From Holothuria scabra (taxonomy: Eukaryota > Echinodermata > Holothuroidea > Aspidochirotida > Holothuriidae), in NCBI GenBank assembly GCA_037179385.1, contig CM074185.1, forward strand, positions 7,931,371 to 7,995,370: a stretch of DNA of 64,000 nucleotides. The letters are read 5' to 3'. Below the pieces are notes generated by a model. That model made no database searches. It had not been told where the DNA came from and saw only the letters and a program-made list of their open reading frames with translations. Numbering within the stretch: the first letter of the stretch is position 1; each line of letters starts with the position of its first letter. The position numbers and the translations under genes were made by a program. This document shows positions 1 through 13,900 of the stretch, one piece after another.

Positions 1-540
1 AGTTCAAAGTTTTGCCAAACATAGCACCATTTTGCATCTATGAAAATAATCTAACGCAAAAAAGTTTCTCAGAGGGGGACACAACTACTTTCGGTTTTCC
101 TGTTAAAGCTGAAATCCATTCAAATATTGCCGCATTTGAGATCTACAATTTTTCCCAAGGGAAAGGGAGATACCGGTTCCCTTTAGTCTCATCCCCCAGG
201 CCACAGATCAGAAATGCCCAGTTTTGGGGTCCCTAAAAGTGTATGTATTACCATTTTTCATAGACTGATTTTTTATTCTCATTATTTGAGAAGTGGCAAA
301 CATGAGATTCATATTTCAAGGCTGGGTACATCCAGATTAAAACACGTGGAAAATGCCGTTTCCGGCCATCTGGAGTGTTTGCAAAGCCCAAAATTTTCTT
401 GTACGCTCCGCGCCAACTGATGGTGGCGCTCCGCTTAGATAATCTTGCCGCGCCTGACCCTAGGTACCAGTCCTCCCCCCCATGCCCCCCCCATTTGTAA
501 CCTAGGCCCCCCTAAAATTTCCATCATGGCTACGCCACTG
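1..540 (-). repeat. hAT-like dispersed repeat, copy 1 (truncated by window edge)
   Basis: This block is closely similar to 46437-46985, sharing the GCACCATTTTGCATCTA segment, the AGAGGGGGACACAACTA segment and the right end. It ends in CTACGCCACTG at 540, the reverse complement of the CAGTGGCGTAG terminus shared by several elements here. A copy of the hairpin module lies at 395-443. No transposase is visible and the left end is outside the window. The 8-bp duplication cannot be tested. Confidence 0.6.
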
Positions 541-2565
541 ACAGCAAGACCTCCTTTCCAATGAATAATCTCAGAATCATTCCTTAAGATAGCTAAGTGT
601 ACTCTGTCAGTATTTGTCAGGTCCATTTTTGTCAGCGCCTTGCAAGTCACATGAACAACGTACTCATGCAGTTCACTTAGAAATTTGTCGCAGACGGAAA
701 CACTACATGGACTACGGAAATGCCATGACAACCCCTGCATCGTCCTGTTTCTAGACCTCCTGGAAGTTAAATCGCGTTGACGATTTAGAGGACAGAGCTA
801 TCGCCAGCTCGTTTCTGCTCAAGTGCCAATGAGCAAGTCGATTTTTTTTCTTTTTTGCCACGCGTTCAGTTCTCTCTGTCAACTGTCATGGAGTAGAAAA
901 CTCACTGTTATGACTCACTATTAGGACCGGAAGAAACAAGAAACACTGAGCCAGATACAACTTGAATGAATCATGGGCGCAGACCACGCGTCCCCTCCCT
1001 TTTTTTTGAAGGGGTATCCCCAAAAGCCCCTCTCCCCCACATATTTTCAAACCTAATGAAAACTAAAACTGTGATGAAGTAGGAGATTCAAATATATAGG
1101 ATACTGAGCAAATATACACCAAATATTATTTACAATGATTAGTACAAAAGTGACTGTGCTTGCATGATACTAACAAGAAAGGATACAGGGAGAAATTTGA
1201 TCTCAGATTTGAACTTCAAGCGTTGTTATCGTAAGTTTTATTTGGAGATCAATTTACAAATGAAAAAAAAAAAATGAAAGGAACTGCGAGTAGCGAAAAG
1301 GGAATCGGTTGTAATTATCTCTGCGCACCCTTACGGTTTTTTTTTTGAGCTTTATATGGTCTCTCTAATCCAATCAATACTTCTTGATGTAATATTTACA
1401 GATTTTTTACAGCTTTGATCAAGGAGGAACCTAAACACATATGACTAATCTAATACTCGTATTTATAAGATTCAACACCGCCAAAAAGATGATTTTTGTG
1501 GGATTTTGTTGTTTCTACAATACTTACTACTGAACATTGACCGATATGATCTCTGATTTTGTATTGAGATTTGGAGATGACATCTGGTTTTACAACGTTT
1601 TACATAAAAGGTCTAAAACTACGACTTGCACTCCATTTTAAAAGCTCAATTGTGCCTATAATTATGTAGAGCCATGCACCATCTAGACACGTGGCTTGAT
1701 ATTTTTCCTGCAAGCTCCTAATCTTAAGCTCACATTCCATTCTTTTGAAATTCAATTCTGGTCTCCGCTATAAAAATAACCACACTAGAAAAGCACAATT
1801 TTGCGGGTCTAAAACAGTTCACGTTGCATGGGTTCATTCTTGTTGTTGAAACAACATGAAGTATAGGCCATATGCAATTGAGCCATGCTATTGCAGGTGA
1901 ATGGTTTACGCAAAGCTCACCCGAAGATGATCTTTTCGTTCATAACGCAAAGTTACGGCCAATTATTAGTTGACCCACATCACTCGGAGTGGATGAAAGC
2001 TCATGTTTTTTTATTGCCGGTTGTACCTATAATTTCTAAATGAAAAGTATCTGTTCACTCTCGTAAAGGGTAATACTAATTTTTAGGGCAGCAGAGTAAA
2101 ATGGGAGAATGCTCGACTGCTTGTTTTCAAAGTTAGGCCTAGCTTGAAACCGTCCGACACACCCAGTTTTGCTGCCGAGTCTAGTCGTTTGCTTCTTTTT
2201 ACGTGACCTGCGTCGAGGCCGTCGACTTGACTCTAGTGGCTGTGCTATTTCTAGGAAAACCACGATACAATTGCTCGAATCGTTTTTCTTTGAAACTTGG
2301 TGACTCTAGCAGTCATTACAACTCTGCTTCTCTGTGTTTTCCGTTTTCCCTTCCCTTCCCTTGTGGGCTGGGGTTTGCAGAATATGTCCACGCTTTTTCC
2401 AGCCTGTCGTATGCGACTAAAGGTAAACCAAACTTGAACTTGAACCATACTTGAAAGTAAATGTAAACTTTGAACCTTTTATCGAGTTGACTGACACTAC
2501 ATAAAACATTCGAGTTGGCGTGTCGTTAATTCTTATCTATAACTAACTAACCCTTCCTTTCCAAC
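541..2565. other. No recognised gene
   Basis: AT-rich non-coding stretch. Short frames on both strands have no recognisable domain. I see no repeat here that matches elsewhere in the window. Confidence 0.5.
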
Positions 2566-4212
2566 CAGTGGCGTAACCAGACCTGACTGTCCGGGGGGGG
2601 GGGGGGGGGGATAGCGTTGAGGTTTCCCGATTTTGTACTAGTTGAGCTGTGTTAGTTTGTGGGTGTCTTAGGGCCTTAAGGGAAGTGTTGGGGGGGGGGG
2701 GGCAATTTTGGACCATGCAGCTCACCCTACCCCATTGACCAAATGGTACATTTTTATGCTAATTTTTGTTGCTTTTTCTACGAGCAAGAAAAACTTTTTT
2801 AAAATAAATCTGATTTTTTTCTTAAGTGTGAACACTACTCTGTAAGGTACGTACCGAAAATGTGGGTCCTTTTACACATTTGTAAAATTGGAGCTGGTAT
2901 TGCAGAAAATAGATTAGGTTCAGGATTTCCTCTAAGGAAATTTGCATATTTGGGGGACTATCGAAGAATCTGCGTTTCCTATTACCATATACTGTATGTA
3001 AGATAGCATATCGACTGAAGATCGTGTTATCTAAGGAGGCACTGTAGCGGCTAGGACAAATTATCCACTGACTACTTTATGAGCGATCACTTACAGCTTT
3101 AAGGCTTGCAATTTAAGGCGCGCAAAGGGCGCGGAAAATTTTGCCTTTTCAAAACTAATAATTTCAAATATGGAACTTTTATTAGGAAGAATTCGGAATT
3201 TTATGAAGGAAAACTTGGGAAAACCGCACTGTATTTAACTGGTGTTGCAAATGGCAAATTTTCGAATTTTTCACTTTTTCGAGCAAGGGCGCAATCGCCC
3301 CTGCCTCCTGTAGCTACGCCACTGCTCTTCAACATTGAACATTGATAAAATTTTGACACTTTAATAACTAAAGAGTCCATCTGCAAAGACTATACAACTG
3401 ACAATTTTGAAAGGTATCTGATGACAGGTGTGTATGAGAGCATTTGAGTACGGTAGGCCAATGGTTCCCCTGCGTAGAATATGAAGTCTTGCTAGAAGAC
3501 TATCTTCAGTTGGCGCGGAGCGTACATAAAATTTTGGAAAATCGCGACTCCTCAGACAGCCGCAAATGGCATGTTTCGGGCTTGTAAGTAGTAGCTAAGT
3601 TTTCCGATTTTTCTTGCAAATGTGAACACCACTGTATTAGGGATGTATTGCGGCGCGCGAAGCGTTCCGAAATTGCTGCCCTTTTGAAACAATATTTTGT
3701 TGAAATGGAGCTTATATTGCCGACAGCTTTGGATTCTGGGTTTCCTGTGAGGAAGTTTAAAGAGTTGGGGCGATTACTGGAGAATCTGCACTTCCTTCAA
3801 ATATTGGTGACAAATCTGAGAATGATTGCTATTTTAAAGTCCTCCAGACTGTCTGGCAAAGAGCAAGAGAGGAAAGTCTCTCCTCCGATAAAGTGGACCT
3901 CAGATATTATTTTGTTAACTTTAGGCGACTAAATGAATGTTCATATATTTTTCTAAATGATCATTTATTGACCAAAACAGTGTTCCATGAATGTAGATCA
4001 ATCTTGCTTTTGATGTTATAGTTGGTCCACTTTCTTTTCTCATTTTTCTCTTGTTTCCTTTCCCCTTACTTTCCTCCCCCTTTTCTCTTTTTCATTTTCT
4101 CTTCTTCCCTGTCTTTTCCTCTTTTCCTTTCTTTCCTTCTCTTCCTTCCCTTCCCGTTTTTTGTGAAGGGGGGGGGGGCAGTTTCCCCCTTCCCCCACTG
4201 GTTACGCCACTG
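2566..4212 (+). mobile_element. Non-autonomous hAT-type DNA transposon, complete
   Basis: Both ends carry the same 15-bp terminal inverted repeat, CAGTGGCGTAACCAG, starting at 2566 and, on the other strand, at 4212. The element is flanked by an exact 8-bp duplication, TTTCCAAC, at 2558-2565 and 4213-4220. CAGNGG-type ends and 8-bp duplications are hallmarks of the hAT superfamily. Long G runs sit just inside both ends. There is no transposase frame, so it must have been moved in trans. An internal CTACGCCACTG end near 3325 suggests an older nested insertion. A diverged inverted relative lies at about 15345-17870. Confidence 0.88.
4025..4165 (+). repeat. Polypyrimidine tract
   Basis: About 140 bases almost entirely C and T, inside the hAT-type element at 2566-4212. 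The inverted relative carries the matching polypurine strand at 15360-15555. Any frame through it is low-complexity and should not be read as protein. Confidence 0.8.
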
Positions 4213-4220
4213 TTTCCAAC

Positions 4221-5537
4221 GGTTGTTTAGATCCTCTGTTGTCTCTTCTACACTTCGGTAGGCCTATTTGAAATGATCTACCTAACCTTTGCACGATTTC
4301 CTGTTTCGAATTTAGGTACACAGTACATTATTGCCGCAATCATCTCCAGAAATTTGACAGAAGGGTGAGTTTCTCATTACTTATTATAACTGACCCATTG
4401 CAAGTTGTTATGCAGTTAAGCCTCCCGTTCACTGATCATCTCTTAGTCCAATCAGTTTATATTTTATTTGTCTGTCAGGCCGCGCCTCAACCGGGTCCGT
4501 CATGTGATCATGAATGTCACCCGTGATTGTTTTCATGCATACACAGTATAGTGCTTCCTGTCTGACTTTAGCTGTGGTTCCCTGCATGCCAAAAGGAACT
4601 TAATTGCATGTCTGATTTATGAGTCCATATGAAAACAAGGATATTCAGCAATCAAGCATATTAGACTTAGAGTGGTTAATATAGAAGGCTATGATGTTGT
4701 GAAATCGAAACTATTATTTTACGAACTTAATATGACACGTACCATAATACTAAGCATGCTGACTTGAAGTACTTAAGCTCTGTAAGGTATAGTGTTTTGT
4801 GTTTCATTCTGTCTCTCGAAATTTAGGCTACATCAAAGGAAATTTCCTGATAAATTAAATTGGTGAAGTCTGGAATTAAATTCTCAGGAAATCCACGTTG
4901 CCAGACAAAACATTTTGCCACGTTTTTCGTGATTGAAATAGCCACGAGGGGGAGGGGGGGGGGGGGTAGTAGGGTTATTCGAAATTTAACAGAAGTGTGA
5001 TTAAGACTACATGAAAATTCTTATGACGATTTTGCCTTTTCAGAATTCCACAGCATTTAAGGAAACTGTGGTTCCCAAGCAAAATACCCTGTCACTGGTT
5101 CATTACTCTTGTAACCCAGGATGCATTAATGAGCAACATTTTGATTACAATTCTGGTACAATAGAAGCCCTGCAACGCAGTGGTTTACATGAAAACTTTG
5201 AGCAAATTAGTGCTGGAAAAAGGGGATCAAATTACTTGTGTTACATTGTAGGGTTAAGGCTCTTTCAGTTTCGTCTGAGATAAACTACTATGAAATGTCA
5301 ACCTTAAGATCTCTTTCCAGCTGCTTGAATGGATATCTGATCAGTATTAGTAACTGACAAGGTAAGGCAGAGGATGAATTTTTCCTAATGTTGAAAAGCA
5401 AAAACGATAGCACCATTTTGTATCTGAGCTTACCTAAGCTAAATAGCAGACTGTGAGGCATATTCCTTGTTCAGTCATGCTGAGGAGCCGGAGAAAATGG
5501 AGTTCACCTAAAGCTGATCTGTGAAAAGTTTCCTCAA
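4221..5537. other. No recognised gene; one G run
   Basis: Non-coding sequence with a G-rich run near 4948-4966. The 90-codon frame at 5011-5283 has no recognisable domain and no splice context that I can defend. Confidence 0.45.
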
Positions 5538-5817
5538 CCTAGGTAGCAAACCTACATGGGTCCCATTTGCGTAACACATATGGGGCAATTTAATTTTTCC
5601 CCCAAGATTAATAAGAGCCGCACATGGGTAGCCCACATGCAAGAGGGATATTATAGTGATGATCCACATTTTCCACACCAATCAGTTGTTTTCATGGGAT
5701 CCTGCACTATCCCATAAAAGTCATTCGGGTCATTTGGACCCTTAATCCCAGGTGTAAAATCATATGAGCCCATTAAGGGCCTATGAAATGGGTGCCCATG
5801 TAAGATTGTTACCTGGG
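5538..5817. mobile_element. MITE, about 280 bp, with roughly 30-bp inverted ends
   Basis: The left end at 5538 begins CCTAGGTAGCAAACCTACAT. The right end, read on the minus strand from 5817, begins CCCAGGTAACAATCTTACAT. The similarity continues into GGG-CCCATTT on both sides. No coding capacity. I could not settle a target duplication, so the superfamily is open. Confidence 0.6.
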
Positions 5818-5944
5818 AAGGGAAGCCCACCCCGAGGTCGAAAATCCTTGGACACGGACTTTTACTCTGCTTATCTCAGGTACGTATGGAATACGTTAGT
5901 AGCAATGGGTGGCTGACTGCAATGGTATGTATTTGCGGCGCTAG

Positions 5945-6565
5945 AAATGTATTATTTCAATTTCAATTTATTTATTCCAGTATGTATATATAAAATATTT
6001 ATTTAAAAAGGGTAATAAAATAAACTTTCAAATCCAATAATAAGACTATATATGTACAGAAAGTTAGTTCACATTAAACATTTAAGGTCTAAAGGTCTAC
6101 AAGAAATAGTCTAAAGTTTTAGATTGATTGAAAAGGACTGCTCTGTAGACAAAGGAATTCTTGAAAAAAGTTATTCTGTACTTCGGCAGAATGAATGGAT
6201 TTCTTAGGTTTTTCTGTTTTTGTACATTGAGGCTTTTGAAATAATTTTGCAATGGGTGATTATGATCATTATTAATTTTGTGGCCATTCTTATAAACTCT
6301 TTTTTGGCAGAGAAAAACAGTAAGTTTGAGGTAATTAAAATCTAGGTGTAGAACCTTTGCAGGGTACTTTAAAAATCTTACAATTCTGTCCTTGGCCTTT
6401 CACAAAATGAAAGGATACCGAACTTGCGTTGCATAAATTGAATGTGGGAGTATGACAGATTTAAAAACACGTTCCTTGGCCTCCTTATTAAAGAAAAACA
6501 CAATATATGCTAATCCAGACATAATATAGAACACTTTACTGAAAATATTGGGAATATGATCAGAA
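5945..6565 (-). pseudogene. Decayed 3' end of a non-LTR retrotransposon ORF2
   Basis: On the minus strand an uninterrupted stretch of about 40 codons across 6121-6240 reads as the C-terminal tail of a LINE reverse transcriptase. It includes LRNPFILP, then FFKNSFVYRAV ending FNQS, like the 'P..RT...NSF.YRA..LWN' tail of CR1/L2/Jockey-type elements. Upstream codons to about 6540 are broken by stops. The end near 5950-5980 is rich in TTGAAAT and AATAAAT on the minus strand, like a LINE 3' terminus. It is a 5'-truncated dead copy unrelated in sequence to the LINE at 37.9 kb. Confidence 0.6.
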
Positions 6566-7432
6566 AAAGGCAGTCTTTAAATCAAAACATACTCCTAAAT
6601 ATTTTGTTTTAGGAGTGCGTCCCACCTCTGATATGTAGGCCTACAAAGCTAAGTCTGTTCAGGGCCAAGAATACACGGCCAGTGCCGTGCGCAGGAATAG
6701 GTCTGTGAGATGGGGGGGGGGGGGGGGGGGCAGGCTATAACACCTCCCCATTGACAACGAGAGAAGGTTCCCTCCCCTTTTGGAAATTTTTGCTTTTTGA
6801 TGAGAGCTGAGATGCAAAATAATGCATTCTGATTACTAATATGAAGGAATTGAGAAGGTGCAAGCTAGATGTGATTGTCGGCCATTTTTTAAAGGGGAAG
6901 GATCTTAAGGAAGGTTGTTTCCACCTCTTTAAAACTTTTCTCCTTTTTGAAGGGGTCTGCGATGCAAAATGGTGCTATATTTGAAACATTTAGAAGAAGG
7001 TCCGTATGTTACTTACATTACGGCCATGTAATTAGGGCATATGCGCGCAAAGTCCGGTTCTCTGTCAGGTTCAGTTAGACTGCGAGTAATTTTTCCTTAT
7101 CGTCTGGTTTTCCTACAACTTCTTTCATAGAGTGTGGACGTCGCCGCCTCGGCTTTAACCAATTAGCTAGAAATTGCATGGGCCGCAAACTCCATCTAAC
7201 CTCAACTTACCCATCGCTCCTATTTTTCACGCAACTGGCAGACTAGAAACGAAAATGATTTCGGATGGTGGTGAGATTCGCCGTGACAGTTCTGTATTCT
7301 ACAAGAGGAAATAGGACAACGCGCTCGAGACAGGATATCCTGCAGTTGTTATTCGCTTCCAATAATTACACAGGTAATCGCCCGAACTTCCCCGACGAAC
7401 CGAACCCCAGTAAGACTTTAGACCAGGGGCGG
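6566..7432. other. Non-coding; hAT-like end, G run and a family-K repeat
   Basis: A CAGTGCCGTGCGCAGG hAT-like terminus near 6681 is followed by a long G run (about 6711-6730); its partner end was not found. Around 7125-7210 lies a copy of a dispersed sequence with AACCAATTAGCTAGAAA and CATCTAACCT that recurs near 28855, 33640 and 34050. Confidence 0.4.
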
Positions 7433-7448
7433 ATCCAGGTTTTCTATA
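7433..7448 (+). repeat. Isolated hAT-type terminus
   Basis: CAGGGGCGGATCCAGG is a classic hAT terminal inverted repeat. No matching opposite end is visible, so this is a solo or truncated end. Confidence 0.4.
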
Positions 7449-7740
7449 AAGCTTTTCCTAACGATCAGTGTCATGTGTTTGGGTAAAGACCGTCCTGGGA
7501 AAGGGATTAAGCCGACCGTCACGACGGGTTTCGCGATTCGGATGGTCCCAACTGTCTTTATGGTGCTGACATCATTTCGGTTTTGGATGGTACGTTTGCA
7601 TGATTTTCAATAACACTAACCATCCCTCACTGAAGTTACATGCCTAAGTAGCGGTTTTGGCACGCTTTCAAGTTTTCACGGGCGTCCATCGTAAGGAGGA
7701 TTGGTCTAGAGAGAATGCCCCTCACTCTGTTAAAAAACGC

Positions 7741-7852
7741 CTGTAAAATTACAGTAAAAATAAAGAAAAACATAAGAATCCCTTCGGCAGTTGGAGCAGG
7801 GATGCACATGTATTCCTTTGTCTGTGTTACTGTAATTTTGCAGTCATTTTGT
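7741..7852. repeat. Small inverted-repeat element
   Basis: CTGTAAAATTACAGTAA near 7742 is matched in inverted orientation by TTACTGTAATTTTGCAG near 7828, giving a structure of about 110 bp. The motif resembles the internal repeats of the large MITE at 56809-58186, so a solo derivative is possible. Confidence 0.4.
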
Positions 7853-10362
7853 CAGTGCACGTTTTGATCCTGAGGGACATAATGCAAAATGTACTACCCA
7901 AGTTTCGCAAAAATTAATAAAGATAGGGAATCATTTTCTATCTAAGCCGTCATCAAGACAATAGAAATTCAAACGGGAGGGGTGGGCTATATCCAGACAG
8001 GTACCGGTTGATGTCCGTCGGAAGGTGTCAAAATCCAGACAGATGCCTGCACAGGCTTTCGTTAGAAGAAAGAGATGTAGTAGCAAATATTTAAATACCT
8101 TTTAAACTTGTTTTCTCCTTGACGTAGAAAAGTTTAGGCCTACGCGTCCAACGCATGGCCTATTCTTCTTAATCATATGTAACCCTTACGTTCGCATTCG
8201 TTTTTCTTTCCCCAGGAAGAATACGCACCCATCGATTTTACGTTATGAGGTTCAAGTTGACCAATTTGCAACTACGTAACTCAGCCGGGTCAGCCCTCTT
8301 TACTACAAACATGTCTCGTATTCAATCACAAATCCCGAATGCTTTTTTTTATAAAACATAGAGGAAAAAATTGAAAATCACTACATTGTTAGGGTCGGTT
8401 TCCGATAAATTCCAGATATATTGTCAGCATTTTCCCAATTTGATAAAAATTTGCACGACAATTAGTCCGAATCAGAAATTTAAGGCAATGAAACAAATTT
8501 GTCCAGTTAATTTGAATTAAAATTTATAGTAGATGATTTCCACGTTAGAAAATCTTTCTTTTTCGAAAAGCGTCCTCTGATTTTAGTGATATTTTTGCTG
8601 AAAAGGTGTTATTGGGTTTTAACGATTTGGCTTTTAAAAGTGTAAACCTAAATGGCAACACCTTCTGATCATCCGGATTCTGGGAATTCCAACAGAAGGT
8701 AAGATGTAGAAAGGTCAAATTTATGTTAGGTTTAAGTGTTCCGAGCAGTCCACACATGTTAAGAAAAAAATCGCCCTAATATTACAAATTTCTTCTTAAG
8801 TTATTTCATGAATATCTTTTAGAATTGTCTAAACAAGAATATTTCATACTTGGCCTAAATTGTAAACCTAGACAATTTTATTTTGTATGGTTCGAAAAAT
8901 TCAGAAACGAAAATAATGTCACACTCTGCCATAAAGATTCTGCTGTGACGTTATTTTCCCTTCCAAACATCAGCTTCAACTTCATTTCAACTTAAAGTTC
9001 AAAACGCGTGGTCACCCATGTTCCAATAGCTATACACTGGCCCACTTGTAGTTTCCCAAACAATTTTGCTAATACATACTAACACCAGTGATTAGCTAGC
9101 TAATCAGTGAATATTATGCCCACAGACAGGTCTTAATCAGATTTACATTCTGGGTGTTGTTGCCGTGACTACAGCTAGACGTACTGTCTAACTCACATCA
9201 TGAGCAACAAAGCTTGACTGGCTTGTGTTCCAGGCCCGGTCTTTGGTGACGGCTGAGGCACCTCTTCTGCAAATGCGAAATAAAAAATAAAAAAAAAAAA
9301 ATAGAAAAAAAAAATGGAAAATAGAAAAATGGAAATGTTTCGAGCTCATATATCGTGTAACACTTGTGTAGCATGCCAGCATGTGATTTAATGCTACTGT
9401 TTTTTGGTTTTTACATGCGTTTTTTCATCATCACGGTGGGTTTATTGCTCGTCCATGTCGCCGATTTCAACTGCCGACCCTTCCTACGTCGGCAAGGCGT
9501 ATGACTGGCTAAGGCGGTTTGCCTACAGGCATAGAAGTACGTGCTATCTCGAAGGTATACGCAGGATACCATATGATACAATTCCCATTGCACTGTCTGA
9601 ATAAACGTGTACGTAGTAATGGATAACATGCATAAAAGGGTACTTTCCCCGTGAGGATTGCATCATCACGCACGGGTACGGGTCCGGGATTTCCCGGTTT
9701 GTTAAATACGGATGCTTATACAGTACAGTAAGATATTGCTTTTTTCTCGTAGTTTGCACTGATAAACTTCAGTTCGGGTCTTCATTCTTCAACGTGTATG
9801 TTACGGCACTGAAATGCCCAGTGTGTGTTAAAGCGACTTTTGAGTTGTTTCATGAAATTCAGCAATTTTTTTCCAAACCTGTTTTTATTTATACTAGTGG
9901 CAAGTGGTAAAACTTAGACAATCCCCACCGCACCCTACATACAAATAGCTATTTTATAAGTGAGTACTTAACGGTTGAGTTGGGTTTCCAGAAATTCGTG
10001 GCCAAACACTTTCTTTCAAATTAGGGACAACCCGTTACATGTCAGGACATCAAAGTTTTAAAATCTATTTTTTTGTTATGTCAATATCGTATAGTAATCA
10101 TGCAAACAATAAGCATATTCATGCGGTAGTACCCTTGAATGCTCTCATTTAGTTATCGATATCAACTCAATGAGAACCTTTTATTCCTGGTGTTTTTTCC
10201 TTTATACGGTAGCAATGACAGATTTAGACGGATAAAACTATCAGACAGAACCTGGTTGCATAAGCTTCGGTGGGGGGGGGGGGGGCGGGCGGCTCCCCGC
10301 CGCTATAGGCAATTCAGTCAGAAATTTCATCACATTAAAGATAGCTGATTAAAAAGCGGATA
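7853..10362. other. No recognised gene; A-rich tract
   Basis: Non-coding. An A-rich tract (about 9280-9330) could be the tail of an old retroposed sequence. A G/C-rich patch with a G run occurs near 10271-10284. Short frames have no recognisable domain. Confidence 0.4.
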
Positions 10363-10922
10363 CTTAAGGTGTGCCTCAAAGCAAAACAAAAAATAAAGAA
10401 TATATATTAAATAGCACGAAAGTGAGTTCTAACAGTCCAACTCCCATCTTAAAAGGACATTCCTGACCTGAAATATAAAATGGTGAAGTTTATTCACTTA
10501 AAACAAATTGGTCAATTGCGCAATAATTTGTGACTTTCTTGTGTGCAAACTCACATTATTTGCTTTGTTTACCTTTAAAAATTTAAATGTTTTACGACCT
10601 TGAACACTCCCTGGTTTTGCATAGCATGTTGCACAGAGAGGGCCTAATTAGTTACATCACCTTATAAGAGTTCTATCATACTTTGGTACAAGGTACAGCG
10701 ACTCTCCGAGCAAAGAAAAAAAAAGAAATACAAAGATCTTAATTTGAGTTGTACAACAATGACATCACAAATTATTGTGCAATGTACCATTTTAAAATGA
10801 GTAAACAAACTTCATATATATCTCAGCTCAGGAATGTCCTATAAAGATGGTAGTAGGACTGTTCGTTTTTCATGCTCTTTAGTATATATTTTTGAATTTT
10901 TGGACTTCAGTTACACTCTAAG
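10363..10922. mobile_element. Palindromic MITE, copy 1, TA-flanked (560 bp)
   Basis: The left arm (10363-10560) and right arm (about 10730-10922) are inverted copies of each other, so the element is largely a long hairpin. The left end reads CTTAAGGTGTGCCTC. The right end on the minus strand reads CTTAGAGTGTAACTG. A TA dinucleotide flanks each side (10361-10362, 10923-10924), as for Tc1/mariner-type insertion. No coding capacity. A second copy of the same length, split by a LINE, occupies 37429-37888 plus 44208-44317. Confidence 0.75.
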
Positions 10923-10924
10923 TA

Positions 10925-13900
10925 AGAGTCAAACAACGATGATTTTGGTGTTTGAAATTTTTATGAGTTAGAAGGTTGCAAGTGTGTGTCTTCCGATTAG
11001 AGGGAACTTAATACAATATTTTTAGATAGATGCGCTAAACATTAAGTAAAAAACGCGTTCAGCAAGGAAACACCTATGTTCCGTTTTTTTTAGACGCCAA
11101 ACATGTTAAACTTTTACAATTAACGGTGTTTAAAAACGAAATTTTTAGGAAGTAGACACGTGTGTTTAGCATCTAAACGTGTTTACAAAATGGGGCAAGG
11201 TGTGTTTAAAAAAGCTTTTAACTCCTAAACACCTTTTCTATAGACGAATCCGATTAGCGCTTGTATTTAGTGACTGTAGGCCGCCATTAGTGGGGTACAT
11301 CAGCCAAAAATCGTCTTTATTTTTTGTTTACATGAATTTCAAACCCTCCTATTTAGTGAAATTCGAGAATTCAAGATACAAATTAGTGTACAACTATCCA
11401 TGATAGATGTAAGCAAGGAAATCGAAAGATTTAAAGGTGATGGACCCAAGTTATGGCCGACTGAAATCAGACCATCACTTGCTGTCCGAATTCGTGTATA
11501 GAGGAACTTCACTGATCCAACAAGAGAACCTACATGCTTGCAGATAAAACAGTAATAATGAAAAAGCATAGCAAGATTTAACATTTAAAAGCTCAAACAA
11601 TGAATTTGTTCCTCAGATTTACACGATTCGATAGGATGGAAAATGTGATACAAGACACTGACTCCTTCATTAAATTATCTCTCCCATTGTAAAAAGTGAA
11701 GATGTAAGCAACTTTTACTGCATGCATTATTCACAAAGTTGCCCTGACTATAAAAGGCGAATAGTTTAACAAATGGCACCAAGTACCCGTTGGTATTACT
11801 AGTTTAACTACGGGTGTGTGGGCAGGTGGGGGTCTTAGAAGCTTCTGGATGGACAATCTTTTGACCAACACTGGGTACCTATGAGTCCAAAAAACTCTTG
11901 GTTAAAACTTGCCTGCCAGCTCCTGAAACTCTTCAACTTTCTGTTGGTTCAAGCACGTTAATTATTAGGTCAGAGTGTCTTTTAAGAGACCAACTACTGG
12001 GCAATATGTAATCAACAGTTAGTTGGACCGTCGACCATGGACCTATTTCGTAATAACTGCATGGTTGGATCCATACCCAGTGTCGGTCAAATCTTCAACA
12101 ATGTAAATTTTTAAAGAGAGTGCATTATAATACTGTGGGCATATTTTGCAACTTCCAACCCACAGGGTGCAATGAGTCACATGGGGAACTTAAGCAAAGG
12201 TTTTGTGTCAAACTAATGTTAATTGTGAAGGATGTACAAACACCAATGAGGAAATATTCATAAAGTGAAGAGGTATTGATTAAGAATCCATTCCCTATGC
12301 CAAACAACAAGTGACGAGGTTGGTCAATGTTTGTGTTATGTTGCGTAGTAAACAAAGGCCTATGGAAGCATTTTAACTTGAATCTGAAATGCCCAGTTAC
12401 TCCTCTACTTAGTTTTACCGTAGGAATTAGAGCTATTGATAACGAGTAAGGAAATTTCTTGTTAAACAGTGCGCGTTGGCCCGACAAATGGGTACTTTGC
12501 GGAAAACAATGTTTTTTCTTGCATAACATAAATTAGCTAAGTTTTTGAGGAAAAATAACACTTGTGCCTATGACTATATTTATTGTCTAAAAATAATCTT
12601 CTTGCGAATGATATCTTGGGTGGAAAAAAATTCCCGTAGATGTTACAAGATTGTTGTTCATACAAATGTTAATATTCACTTTCTTTCTTCTATTGTTCCC
12701 CTTACAGTGAAAATTGCGTTTCTGGTTCGGTAAGTAATCTTTGCAAGGTATATGAAGTGTGCCTTAAGTACTTAATTTCAAAATACGCATTAAAGAGGTT
12801 GAAAATGGCCCCTGTTCCTCCAACACCCAATCAAATAGCCTACTCCATTGCTGAGATGAAAATTCTGAAACTTATTCATTCAGATTACAAATTAAAAGAT
12901 AAAAATTAAAATGAAAAAAAAAATTAAAATTAAAAAAAATTAAAATTACAATAATTTGTTATAGTCTTCTCACTGCTTTTGTTTCCTTTGAAATTAAACA
13001 TTTTATAGGACCTTACCAAATTACCAATATTGGTCTTGTAAACATGTAGGACGGAGCTTAGACTTCCAAGGACAGAAATGGCATTCAACGTCAATTAGTA
13101 TTTATACGTCAGTAGTGATCCTTTTGGCACAACGAAGAGCAAAAAACCTTAATTTGAGTATAATGATATTACAAATTATCATGATCTGTATGATCACCTA
13201 AATCGCACGGATGAGCTGTTGAGGTGTGGTCCTTCTATGACCGAACAATTCCCTGGACCGAAATGGACATGTTTATCCGACAGGACTGACAGTATGGCTA
13301 CTTGACCTCTGGTTAAGTTTGTTCCTCACTTCCACTGTGAGATGATACGTGGAATTGATTAACTATCTGTAAGCAGAGGGAAAAACAAAGTCAAAAGGAA
13401 TTAAGTTGTTACATTTTCACTGAGTCGAATTGTGAATTTAGAGGTTTGAGACGTAGGCCTAAATAGGTATAAACCAAGGGCAGTGTCAGGGGGCGGCAGG
13501 GAGATCACCACGGCAATATTTGCAAGAAAATGTGAAAAGAGAGGTAAGAAGGGAAAAAAAAACTTTATCACATTTACTTGCAAGATATCCCAGTTGAGAT
13601 CCTTTACCATACCTTTTACGCTGCTGGTATAAAAAAAAATGATTGCACACGTCGATTAAAATTTGCAATAAAACTGAAAGTGTCGATCGCCTATTAATTA
13701 TCATACGGTATTTTCACCATGTTCAAAGACTTAACGCATTGAAGTTACCTCTGACGTCATTTTGGAGGAACAAAAAATGTGGGCCTACTCTTGTCTGAAC
13801 CCCTGATCTTTTTGTAGGACATATGTGGATCGGTGGGCAGCACGCAGTATAGAATTCGCTCATTTGTGTATGAACTTTTATATGTGCATAATTATCCGAT

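Noticed and set aside
12125..12529. 134-codon minus-strand frame
   Set aside because: No domain, signal peptide or splice context; likely a chance frame.
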